Source of the DNA: Methylococcaceae bacterium
GTDB lineage: Bacteria > Pseudomonadota > Gammaproteobacteria > Methylococcales > Methylomonadaceae
Assembly (NCBI GenBank): GCA_006844705.1
Contig: SPJS01000065.1
Location: forward strand, 1 to 64,000
DNA: 64,000 nucleotides
Direction: 5' to 3'
A program made the translations under genes and the position numbers. Each line of letters opens with the position of its first letter. Positions within the stretch are counted from its first letter, which is position 1. Of this stretch, positions 15,551 through 23,119 are shown in pieces. The notes under the pieces were generated by a model. That model was given only the letters and a program-made list of their open reading frames with translations. It had not been told where the DNA came from and made no database searches.

Positions 15551-16568
15551 GCGCATCTCATTACGGCCCCTTTACTTTTGCTTCTTTCTGACAACCTTGT
15601 TGACTGGCTGTGCTCCGGTTGTTATCAAACCGGGAATCAACATGCATATCCCGCGTTTGACTGCATCGCATTTTATAACAGCTGATGGCGAGAAGCTCGC
15701 CTACTCCTCCTGGAACGCCTCCTCTGCCAAAGCGGTTATCATTGCCCTGCATGGATTTAATGATTATCGCCATTTTTTCCACAGTGCTGGAGAGTTTCTG
15801 CAGCGACAACACATCACCAGTTACAGTTATGATCAGCGCGGTTTTGGTGACTCTAGTTATCGAGGCTATTGGGCAGGTGCTGATACCTACAGTAAAGATG
15901 TCATTGAATTTACTCGTTTGATCAAGCAGCGTCACCCCACAATACCCATTTATCTGCTAGGGGAAAGCATGGGAGGAGCAGTGGTTGTTAACAGCAATCA
16001 ATTTCAACCTGAATCGCTGATTAATGGCATGATTCTATGTGCACCTGCAGTGTGGGGCAGACACACCATGCCCTGGTATCAAACGGCATTACTTTGGGCA
16101 CTAAGTTACAGCGTTCCCTGGTTAACATTAACCGGCGAAGGGCTTGATATTAAGCCTTCTGATAACATTGAAATGCTGCGCGCTTTGGGGAAAGACCCTC
16201 TTGTTATCAAGGAAACCCGGGTTGATGCCATTTATGGCATTACCAATCTGATGGATAAAGCACAGATGGCAGCGAAGACGCTCTCCCACCCGCTCTTGTT
16301 ACTGTATGGCGAAAAAGACGACATTGTACCTAAAGAACCCACTCTGGCGTTTATCAATCACTTCCCTGAATCAAAAAAACACATGCAAACACTGGCCTTT
16401 TACCCTGATGGCTATCACATGCTGTTAAGAGATTTACAGGCAGAGGAGGTCTGGAATGATATTGCACACTGGATTTTTCATGCCGCTCTCCCTTTGCCTT
16501 CAGGGGCAGAAACTAATCTGCAAGATCTCATCAACAAACCCGACTTGATAACAGTGCACACCCCATAA
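15549..16568 (+). CDS. alpha/beta-hydrolase lipoprotein, monoacylglycerol lipase-like
   Basis: The 339-residue protein begins with a lipoprotein signal peptide (about 1-20) ending in the lipobox LLTGC, so it is predicted to be lipid-anchored in the envelope. The hydrolase core shows ALHGFNDYRHFF (oxyanion segment), GESMGG (nucleophile elbow, Ser), GEKDDIVP (acid, Asp) and DGYHMLL (His). This arrangement resembles serine aminopeptidase S33 / monoacylglycerol lipases. A lipid or ester substrate in the envelope is likely but unproven. Its start codon overlaps that of the divergent GNAT gene. Confidence 0.9.
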   Translation: MRISLRPLYFCFFLTTLLTGCAPVVIKPGINMHIPRLTASHFITADGEKLAYSSWNASSAKAVIIALHGFNDYRHFFHSAGEFLQRQHITSYSYDQRGFGDSSYRGYWAGADTYSKDVIEFTRLIKQRHPTIPIYLLGESMGGAVVVNSNQFQPESLINGMILCAPAVWGRHTMPWYQTALLWALSYSVPWLTLTGEGLDIKPSDNIEMLRALGKDPLVIKETRVDAIYGITNLMDKAQMAAKTLSHPLLLLYGEKDDIVPKEPTLAFINHFPESKKHMQTLAFYPDGYHMLLRDLQAEEVWNDIAHWIFHAALPLPSGAETNLQDLINKPDLITVHTP

Positions 16569-16570
16569 AA

Positions 16571-16918
16571 TCAGCCGAATGTATTCCCGTTCCATCCCCA
16601 CAATTCAGCCGGGCAATTACTGAACTCGATATATATACGTTCAGCCGGTATTTTCAATTCACTTTGCAATAGCTGGCTGATTGACGCAGACAGGTTTTTT
16701 GCCTGCGTGGGCGTTAACCCGATACTTTTGCATTCAAGATAGGCGAGCGGATCAGTACTGCCCGCAAACATCATCAGCTTGCTGCTTTCTACTTCAGTCA
16801 TGATGTAGCGTTCGGATTTACCGGTGGCCGTCTTGATGACCTGCGTCATTTCTTCCAGCAAGCCAGCGGCTTGACTGTCATCCAGGTCGATGTTGGTATT
16901 TAATGATAAAAAAGGCAT
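16571..16918 (-). CDS. MIF/tautomerase-superfamily protein
   Basis: This 115-residue protein is a homologue of macrophage migration inhibitory factor and D-dopachrome tautomerase. After Met removal the N-terminal Pro (MPFLSLNTN) would be the catalytic base. The C-terminal AELWGWNGNTFG matches the conserved end of animal MIF very closely, and the middle contains the family's SxxPLAYLECKSIG-type strand. It lacks the CxxC motif of vertebrate MIF. Bacterial members have been found in marine and environmental bacteria. Its role here is unknown; it is 9 bp from the aldo-keto reductase gene. Confidence 0.9.
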   Translation of the reverse strand: MPFLSLNTNIDLDDSQAAGLLEEMTQVIKTATGKSERYIMTEVESSKLMMFAGSTDPLAYLECKSIGLTPTQAKNLSASISQLLQSELKIPAERIYIEFSNCPAELWGWNGNTFG

Positions 16919-16927
16919 TTAGACCTC

Positions 16928-17967
16928 CTACGGACACGGATTGGAATAGCGTTGATGAATATCTTCAATACTTTCAAGGATTTCTGCAGACAATTCAAGC
17001 GTCGCGCTTTCGATATTCTCACGTAATTGTTCAAGTGTCGTGGCGCCGATAATATTGGCCCCCATAAACGCTCGGCTATTCACAAACGCCAATGCCATTT
17101 GCGCAGGCGACAAACCATGTTGAAGTGCAAGCTCGACATATTCACGGGTCGCCGCGACCCCATTCTCTGTGATATAGCGTTTGTAACTGGGAAACAAGTC
17201 CAGTCTTGAGTTTTTCGGAGTGGCTTGAAGATATTTTCCTGTCAACACACCAAACCCCAGCGGTGAATACGCCAGCAGAGGTATATTCTCTAAATGACTA
17301 ATTTCTGCCAGTCCCACTTCATAGCTGCGATTTAACAAACTGTACGGGTTTTGAATCGAAACTATTCTCGGCAACCCCAATTTTTCACTCCATCTAAGAT
17401 ATTGCATAACACCCCACGGCGTTTCGTTTGATATCCCGATGTAGCGCACTTTGCCTGCGTCCACCAGCTCAGCCAGCGCAACCAGTGTTTCCTCAATTGA
17501 GGTTGGAGGCGACGTTCTTCAGCATAGGCATAACCCAGCTTGCCGAAGAAGTTGGTTTGCCGGTCTGGCCAATGCACTTGGTACAAATCCAGATAATCCG
17601 TTTGCAAGCGCTGTAAACTGCCCTCAATCGCCTGCTGGATATTTTCCCGGTTCAAACAGGCCTTGCCGTCACGCACATGTGGCATCCATTCTGCTTGGCC
17701 AATCACTTTCGATGCAATGATCAGGTCTTCACGTTTGCCGGTTTTCTGCAACCAGTTGCCGATCATCTCTTCGGTTCTGCCATAGGTTTCGGCTTTTGGT
17801 GGAATGGCATACATTTCAGCCGTGTCAATAAAATTAACCCCGTACTCAAGCGCCAGATCCAACTGCGCATGCGCTTCCCTTTCCGTATTCTGTTCACCAA
17901 ATGTCATAGTGCCAAGACAGATTTCACTGACGCTTAATTCATTGTTTCCTAAGTTATTGTATTGCAT
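16928..17967 (-). pseudogene. tas: Tas-type aldo-keto reductase, frameshifted
   Basis: Two reading frames together make a full Tas-like NADP(H)-dependent aldo-keto reductase. The first (17967 down to about 17515) has CLGTMTFGEQNTEREAHAQL, the catalytic Tyr segment NFIDTAEMY and DYLDLYQVHWPDRQTNFFG. The second (from about 17510 down to 16928) resumes at SIEETLVALAELVDAGKVRY and continues to the normal C-terminus. Comparison with the E. coli Tas pattern points to one missing base between about 17505 and 17520. This is either a real frameshift or an assembly error; the rest is intact, which favours a very recent event or an error. No stop codons occur elsewhere. Confidence 0.85.
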
Positions 17968-18278
17968 AATAAAAAGATTGATAATTGAACATTGAATACG
18001 TTGTTTTAAAAAAAATAAGACATTACATTGATCTTTCGAAGCTTGCGCATGTGTATCTTTTAAAGCTGAATATCATAATTACACTGTAAAATTATGAAAA
18101 ACATCAAAGCCCCCTCTTTTGAAACTATAATAACCGACTATCCTTAAACTTTAGATACAACTATTTTACGTCGTGTTAAGTTCTTCCATTAATTTTGGCT
18201 TAATTCAATTAACACAACTCGTTTTATAGTTTTAAATGTCAATAACCCCATTTTCAAAGCAATCAATAAAGGACGTTT
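17968..18278. other. AT-rich intergenic region with an inverted repeat
   Basis: The 311-bp gap between the divergent tas and unknown-function genes is AT-rich and must hold promoters for both. CATAATTACACTGTAAAATTATG (18074-18096) contains nested inverted repeats: outer arms CATAATT/AATTATG and inner TTACA-C-TGTAA. No small coding sequence or known RNA was recognised. Confidence 0.5.
18074..18096. promoter_or_regulatory. nested inverted repeat, possible operator
   Basis: Outer 7-bp arms CATAATT and AATTATG enclose an inner 5+1+5 repeat TTACACTGTAA. Such a layout is typical of a dimeric repressor site, but AT-rich sequence produces these by chance fairly often. It lies about 180 bp upstream of the 18279 gene. 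Confidence 0.3.
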
Positions 18279-19883
18279 GTGAAGAATTCTTTTTTTCTGG
18301 TCATCCCCGAGCAAAAAAATGACCCGGAACTCCAAGTTTCTTTTGAGGAGAATTCTCTTAATCAATGGTTACATGAACTTCCTTCTGCAAACCCAAGTCT
18401 GTCAACGCGATTATTTCATGACTTACTGATTGAAATGAACGCATTGGTGCTGGATGCAGAAAACCGTTTGAGCGCATTAGAGCAACTCCGCCCACAATTT
18501 CTCATCATTGAAGATTATCTTCGTTCAAGATTAATTAAAACCGGGTTTCCTAAAAGCTCAAACGAACGAAAAATCATGAATGTCCTGGTTTCAATAGAAA
18601 AACAATACGCCATTGGTTACTGGATCATTGTCCGTGAACTCACGCGCCGGGAAATCAGCTGGTTTAAAGGAAAAAACGTTGCGTTAGCTATTCAGCGCAC
18701 CATCAGAGGGTTAAGCAATATCATTATCACGTATTATATGTTTAACTCTGTCGTACCGGACTGGATATGGATAGATCTGCATTCATTATATAAACTCAGT
18801 GTCAAAATTAAAAAAGAGTCAAGCAAAGTCAACGATGAAACATTTCTGCAAGGAAAATCGTGTTCACCTGAAGACAGTTATAAACAAATCCTGTTATTCA
18901 GCCTGACTAACCCGGCTGGTTTGATGCAAAAGGAATTTCAGAGTATTTTTATTTTTATAGAAAAACTTATTCCCTACCTTCGAATTTCCGAACAAGAAGT
19001 AGACTTCATCAGCCCTCAATGTGTGATTTTAATGGACGAAGATGTTGCGCCCGATTTTGTAGAAAACGGGGGGAAACAGGATGAATCCGCTTGCTATCTG
19101 GACTTGAGTAAACTCTATAAAGCATGCCAACTCCCCGAGAAATACTGCAGCGACACACTGCCCCGCTACAGCTTGATGGAAGTTGAAAAGGACAAGAAAT
19201 ACAAACTATCCTCTGAACTTTTCAATTACCTGTTAGCTCGATGGCAGGGACAGTTACTTCATGGTTCATTGTTATTTAGTGACCGTCTTGACCGATATAT
19301 TGCGATTGGCCTGGAACCCACTTACTATCTGCAAAACAATGTCAACTCATCAACCATGGATGAACTTGAAATTGCTGCTGAATCCAGTTCAAAAACCTCT
19401 TTATCATGTACCTTTGAAACTGATGGTGCTTTATCAATTGGCAGCTTGGTCAGCGTGAGAAAAACGGATCAACCCAAAAATCAACGCTTACTTGGCGTCA
19501 TTAATAAGATCACTCTCCCCAAACAGGAAAATAGACTTGATTTTGAAATATCAGTCATCACGCCTGTATCTTACGCGGTCAATTTTCACCCGCTCGATGC
19601 CGCTCCTGATGTAGAACATCAAAAAGCCCTACTCTATGCGAGAAAAGTTTCTGAAGGTGAGAAAAGTTACATCATTATGGATTCCTTTATGTACAAGGAG
19701 GGCGATATACTTCGTATGTATCTAAATCAGGATAACTTCCCTATTATCATCAGAGATAGAAAAAATATTGGCTTAGGGTACTGGCAATTTGAATGTCGAA
19801 GATTGGCAGAGAAATCTATCTCTGAACATAAAACCAGTCCTCAAAACAAACAGAGAAACAAAAAAGGGTATGATTTCATTTGA
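18279..19883 (+). CDS. conserved-type protein of unknown function with a possible PilZ-like C-terminal barrel
   Basis: The 534-residue protein has no signal peptide and no clear membrane segment. The N-terminal two thirds are predicted helical with charged segments such as IMNVLVSIEKQYAIGYW. The C-terminal part (about 370-510) alternates short beta-like strands, e.g. GALSIGSLVSVRK and LLGVINKITLP, which could be a PilZ-like or other small barrel, but the RxxxR and D/NxSxxG c-di-GMP motifs are not present. The start is GTG at 18279, supported by AAAGGA six bases upstream. It stands alone on the plus strand. Function is not recognised. Confidence 0.6.
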   Translation: MKNSFFLVIPEQKNDPELQVSFEENSLNQWLHELPSANPSLSTRLFHDLLIEMNALVLDAENRLSALEQLRPQFLIIEDYLRSRLIKTGFPKSSNERKIMNVLVSIEKQYAIGYWIIVRELTRREISWFKGKNVALAIQRTIRGLSNIIITYYMFNSVVPDWIWIDLHSLYKLSVKIKKESSKVNDETFLQGKSCSPEDSYKQILLFSLTNPAGLMQKEFQSIFIFIEKLIPYLRISEQEVDFISPQCVILMDEDVAPDFVENGGKQDESACYLDLSKLYKACQLPEKYCSDTLPRYSLMEVEKDKKYKLSSELFNYLLARWQGQLLHGSLLFSDRLDRYIAIGLEPTYYLQNNVNSSTMDELEIAAESSSKTSLSCTFETDGALSIGSLVSVRKTDQPKNQRLLGVINKITLPKQENRLDFEISVITPVSYAVNFHPLDAAPDVEHQKALLYARKVSEGEKSYIIMDSFMYKEGDILRMYLNQDNFPIIIRDRKNIGLGYWQFECRRLAEKSISEHKTSPQNKQRNKKGYDFI

Positions 19884-20066
19884 ACTCAATTCTCAAGCGA
19901 CTTTTGTCGTTATTCCGATTCCCCCTCACGGCTAATAAAATCTCTTTAAAATTTGCTATTTCTGGTTTATATACAGAATCATTACTTGCAATGTTGTCTA
20001 AGCATGGTTAATTTATACGCCCGTAGTGAACAATAATAATTACTTATTTTTATTGAGGAATATAGA

Positions 20067-20540
20067 ATGAGCGAAGAACCAAATAACACTTCAGAATCTG
20101 AAACACAAGCATCATCCGAAAACAAACTAGCCGGCATCCTGGCGATGAAAGACTCAAACCCTAAAGTTTTTTATGGCGCAATTGGTGGCGTTGTCCTTCT
20201 ACTATTAGTATTGATGATGATGGGAGGCGGAGATAAAGCCTTGCCTATGCATCAATCGACTGATATTGTGCCCGGACAAACCTATAAACTGGTCAGTGCA
20301 AATGCAGCTGATGTCTCATCTGGCATTAAGCTGGTTGCAGCTCCTGGCTCTTTGGCAGCATTCGATGACACAGAAGCTGCAGATCGCACGGGTTGTAAAG
20401 TATTACCACCGCACACACCAGTTAAAGCCTTGCAAACCGCAGATGCTTTTGGCAAATCAGGTTCCTTCGTTCAAGTTGAAATGACTGAAGGCGAATGTAA
20501 AGGCTTGAAAGGCTGGGTTTTAGCTATCAATTTAAAATAA
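20067..20540 (+). CDS. single-pass membrane protein of unknown function
   Basis: This 157-residue protein has an acidic, Ser/Glu/Asn-rich N-terminus (1-30), one membrane helix (about 35-53, VFYGAIGGVVLLLLVLMMM), and a C-terminal domain (about 60-157) with two cysteines that may pair. The segment KGWVLAINLK at the end resembles the last strand of bacterial SH3-like folds. The ATG follows a TTGAGGAA ribosome-binding region. The C-terminal domain would be periplasmic if the acidic N-terminus is cytoplasmic. No function is recognised. Confidence 0.7.
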   Translation: MSEEPNNTSESETQASSENKLAGILAMKDSNPKVFYGAIGGVVLLLLVLMMMGGGDKALPMHQSTDIVPGQTYKLVSANAADVSSGIKLVAAPGSLAAFDDTEAADRTGCKVLPPHTPVKALQTADAFGKSGSFVQVEMTEGECKGLKGWVLAINLK

Positions 20541-20545
20541 ACCAA

Positions 20546-20573
20546 TTGACAATAATATAAAAAACGCTAAAAT
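20546..20573 (+). promoter_or_regulatory. strong sigma-70 promoter of the tRNA cluster
   Basis: TTGACA (20546-20551) and TAAAAT (20568-20573) are separated by 16 bp, and the first tRNA-Gly starts 18 bp after the -10 element. This is the best promoter match in the window. Confidence 0.8.
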
Positions 20574-20591
20574 GCTCCGATGTATTGATTT

Positions 20592-20667
20592 GCGGGAATA
20601 GCTCAGCTGGTAGAGCACAACCTTGCCAAGGTTGGGGTCGCGAGTTCGAATCTCGTTTCCCGCTCCA
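20592..20667 (+). tRNA. tRNA-Gly (anticodon GCC), copy 1
   Basis: A 76-base tRNA with encoded CCA. The acceptor arm GCGGGAA pairs with TTCCCGC, the D-arm has AGCTCAGCTGGTAGAGC, the anticodon loop CTTGCCAAG contains GCC, and the T-loop is GTTCGAATC. It is identical to the copy at 20821-20896. Confidence 0.98.
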
Positions 20668-20677
20668 AAAGGATACA

Positions 20678-20703
20678 AAAAGCCGCGACATCGCGGCTTT
20701 TTT
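20678..20703 (+). terminator. intrinsic terminator between tRNA-Gly and tRNA-Cys
   Basis: AAAAGCCGCGA and TCGCGGCTTTT form an 11-bp stem around a very short loop, followed by a run of T residues to 20703. It is a textbook Rho-independent terminator, yet the next tRNA starts 9 bp later with no room for a promoter in between. Confidence 0.85.
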
Positions 20704-20712
20704 ATTGATTAA

Positions 20713-20786
20713 GGCTGCGTAGCAAAGTGGTTATGCAGTGGCCTGCAAAGCCATCTACACCGGTTCGATTCCGGTCGCAGCCTCCA
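20713..20786 (+). tRNA. tRNA-Cys (anticodon GCA)
   Basis: A 74-base tRNA with encoded CCA. The acceptor arm GGCTGCG pairs with CGCAGCC, the anticodon loop CCTGCAAAG contains GCA, and the T-loop is GTTCGATTC. It lies between the two identical tRNA-Gly genes. Confidence 0.97.
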
Positions 20787-20820
20787 TTTTTGGGAAGATT
20801 TATCCTCCCAATGTCTGATT

Positions 20821-20896
20821 GCGGGAATAGCTCAGCTGGTAGAGCACAACCTTGCCAAGGTTGGGGTCGCGAGTTCGAATCTCGTTTCCCGCTCCA
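20821..20896 (+). tRNA. tRNA-Gly (anticodon GCC), copy 2
   Basis: This is identical over its 76 bases to the copy at 20592-20667, including the encoded CCA. The thiD start codon follows 26 bp later, so the tRNAs and the thi genes may share a transcript. Confidence 0.98.
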
Positions 20897-20922
20897 AATA
20901 GTTGGCTTATGTCATTTAACCC

Positions 20923-21711
20923 ATGAACCATCATTTACCTGCTGTATTATGTTTTTCCGGCCATGACCCAAGTGGCGGCGCCGGTATTCAAGCCGATATA
21001 GAAACATTAATCAGTCACCAATGCCACCCCTGCTCAGTGATCACGGCATTAACAGATCAAGACACCCACAACGTCAAATGTTTAACTCCAGTGGGTTCAA
21101 ATAACATTTTTACACAAGCCATGACGATTGCGCAGGATATTAGCATCACTGCCTGTAAAATTGGACTTCTTGGTTTTTCTGAAAATGTGTCGGCAATACA
21201 ACGCTTTTTAACACATCATGAACACTTACCTGTGGTACTTGACCCGGTATTAGCTGCCGGTGGCGGAACAGAATTGGCATCAGATGAATTAATTAAGCAT
21301 ATATGTGAACATCTACTGCCTCTTACCACCCTCATCACACCCAATAGTGAAGAAGCCAGAAGAATTAGTGGGTATTCAAACCTCAATGATTGCGCACAGT
21401 ATTTTCTGGACCAGGGATGTCAAAACGTTATCATTACTGGCACACATGAAAACTCAACCCATGTGCATAATCATTTTTATCAACAGGATGGGTTTAATGA
21501 ATCATTTACCTTCCAACGCCTGCAAGGTGAATATCATGGCTCTGGATGTACTTTAGCCAGCGCAAGTGCCGCCTTACTGGCGCATGGTCTGGACCCGTTT
21601 ACGGCTGTTAACGAAGCACAGGAATATACCTGGAATGCGCTCGAATCCGCCTACCAAACAGGGGGCGGACAATTGAATCCCAATCGGTTTTTTTGGATTG
21701 AAAATCGATAA
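20923..21711 (+). CDS. thiD: hydroxymethylpyrimidine/phosphomethylpyrimidine kinase ThiD
   Basis: ThiD phosphorylates HMP and HMP-P in the pyrimidine branch of thiamine synthesis. The 262-residue ribokinase-fold protein has the opening FSGHDPSGGAGIQAD, an ITPNSEEA nucleotide-binding segment and the C-terminal anion-hole motif HGSGCTLASA with the catalytic region. DPVLAAGGG is the conserved middle block. It overlaps thiE by 1 bp. No TPP riboswitch is visible upstream, where the tRNA-Gly gene lies only 26 bp away. Confidence 0.95.
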   Translation: MNHHLPAVLCFSGHDPSGGAGIQADIETLISHQCHPCSVITALTDQDTHNVKCLTPVGSNNIFTQAMTIAQDISITACKIGLLGFSENVSAIQRFLTHHEHLPVVLDPVLAAGGGTELASDELIKHICEHLLPLTTLITPNSEEARRISGYSNLNDCAQYFLDQGCQNVIITGTHENSTHVHNHFYQQDGFNESFTFQRLQGEYHGSGCTLASASAALLAHGLDPFTAVNEAQEYTWNALESAYQTGGGQLNPNRFFWIENR

Positions 21712-22331
21712 TGAAATTTCCTCACAGTGGTTTATACGCTATTACCCAGACCAATAACAAAACGACTGAACAACTTTATGCAGAGGTTGAGGCTGCGATC
21801 AAAGGGGGAGCTTCAGTCATTCAATATAGAGATAAACCCAAACCTGAATTAGAACGGGCACAACACCTGCTTGCTCTGTGCCATCAATACCAGATCCCAT
21901 TAATTATCAACGATGATATTCAACTGGCCCGGGAAACGGGTGCAGATGGCGTTCACCTTGGCCGTGATGATAATTCAGTTTTTGAGGCACGAAGGTTACT
22001 TGGTTCGCAAGCGATCATAGGTGTTTCCTGTTATAACGACCTGGATAAAGCCATTAAAATGCAATCAATGAATGTTGATTATGTCGCATTTGGCCGCTTC
22101 TTTCCTTCATCCAGCAAACCCTTGGCCAGTCCGGCACAGCTTGATACTTTGCGCAGAGCGAAATCTGTTTTACATGTTCCAGTTGTCGCTATCGGCGGAA
22201 TTTTACCTGACAATGGCAGTCAATTACTACATGCAGGGGCAGACATCCTCGCCGTCATCGGCGGTGTCTTTGCTAGTGAACCAGAATCCGCTGCCCGGCA
22301 ATATACTGCGTTATTTACTTCTGAAAGCTAA
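21711..22331 (+). CDS. thiE: thiamine phosphate synthase ThiE
   Basis: ThiE couples HMP-PP and the thiazole phosphate to make thiamine monophosphate. The 206-residue TIM-barrel protein carries GGASVIQYRDK (HMP-PP binding), IINDDIQLARETGADGVHLG, the GVSCYN strand and AIGGI near the end as a phosphate loop. Length and motifs are normal. It overlaps thiD by 1 bp and soxY starts 6 bp after it, so all four genes are likely one transcript. Confidence 0.96.
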   Translation: MKFPHSGLYAITQTNNKTTEQLYAEVEAAIKGGASVIQYRDKPKPELERAQHLLALCHQYQIPLIINDDIQLARETGADGVHLGRDDNSVFEARRLLGSQAIIGVSCYNDLDKAIKMQSMNVDYVAFGRFFPSSSKPLASPAQLDTLRRAKSVLHVPVVAIGGILPDNGSQLLHAGADILAVIGGVFASEPESAARQYTALFTSES

Positions 22332-22337
22332 TAAGCC

Positions 22338-22802
22338 ATGTATAGACGTGAATTTTTCAAGCGTATGATTCAAATAACAGGCCTCTCTGTCGCCTATTTC
22401 AATTCGTTTTTTAAAGACCAAACCGTATTGGCTTCAGAATCAAATGACGGACCCCCTGCAGCATTCAAGGAAACACTCACCCGGTTATTTGGAAGCAGAG
22501 AAATCACCCCCAGCCGAAAAATAAAATTAAAAGCGCCCTATATAGCGGAGAATGGTGCGGTTGTTCCGATTACTATTTCCAGTCCGCTGGAAAACATTTC
22601 GAAACTTTATATCCTGGTTGAAGACAATCCTTCTCCGTTAAATGCAGAATTTACTTTATCCCCTGTACTGGACGTTTTCTTGAAGGCACGCATCAAAATG
22701 GCCGCCGACAGTCATGTTGTGATTATTGCTGAAACCCGTGACAAATTGCTTCTATCAACCAAGCAACGCATCAAAGTCAGCAAAGGAGGATGTGGTGGCT
22801 AA
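22338..22802 (+). CDS. soxY: sulfur carrier protein SoxY
   Basis: SoxY carries sulfur intermediates on a C-terminal cysteine during thiosulfate oxidation in the periplasm. The 154-residue protein ends in GGCGG (Cys152), the swinging-arm motif of the family. The N-terminus YRREFFKRMIQITGLSVA is a Tat-like signal with twin arginines, matching the usual export route. The core (about 45-145) is a beta-sandwich-like region. Only soxYZ are present here; no soxA, soxB, soxX or soxCD occurs in the window. The GGCGG codons include the ribosome-binding site of soxZ. Confidence 0.9.
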   Translation: MYRREFFKRMIQITGLSVAYFNSFFKDQTVLASESNDGPPAAFKETLTRLFGSREITPSRKIKLKAPYIAENGAVVPITISSPLENISKLYILVEDNPSPLNAEFTLSPVLDVFLKARIKMAADSHVVIIAETRDKLLLSTKQRIKVSKGGCGG

Positions 22803-23112
22803 ACGGTCCAGTATTAAAATTAGAAGCAAATGGCTGGTGGGTAAATTACAAATTCGTACGCTCATTGCGCACCCGATGGATAACGGTCGCCATAAAGATC
22901 AAAACGGCAACCTCATCGCTGCTCATTACATTGAAAAACTCACAGTTAAACTCAATGAGCAGATTGTATTTGAAGGCACTTTATCAGGCAGTGTATCCAA
23001 AGACCCTTTTTTTACTTTTTTGCTAAAACATGCGGTTAAAGGAGATACCATCACCATTAGCTGGGAAGATAATCAGCAGCTGAAAGACAGCCTGGACTAT
23101 TCAGTCCCCTGA
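22795..23112 (+). CDS. soxZ: SoxZ, partner of SoxY
   Basis: SoxZ forms a heterodimer with SoxY and helps other Sox enzymes dock. The 105-residue protein contains TLIAHPMDNGRHKDQNGN and AAHYIEKLTVKLNEQIV, both typical of the family. The start is GTG at 22795: an AGGAGG at 22784-22789 sits 5 bases upstream, and the longer reading from 22726 would overlap soxY by 77 bp. SoxZ has no signal and is carried out with SoxY through the Tat pathway. The gene overlaps soxY by 8 bp. Confidence 0.9.
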   Translation: MAKRSSIKIRSKWLVGKLQIRTLIAHPMDNGRHKDQNGNLIAAHYIEKLTVKLNEQIVFEGTLSGSVSKDPFFTFLLKHAVKGDTITISWEDNQQLKDSLDYSVP

Positions 23113-23119
23113 GTAGAGC

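Noticed and set aside
22726..22794. SoxZ starting 69 bp upstream
   Set aside because: It would overlap soxY by 77 bp; the GTG at 22795 has a perfect AGGAGG.
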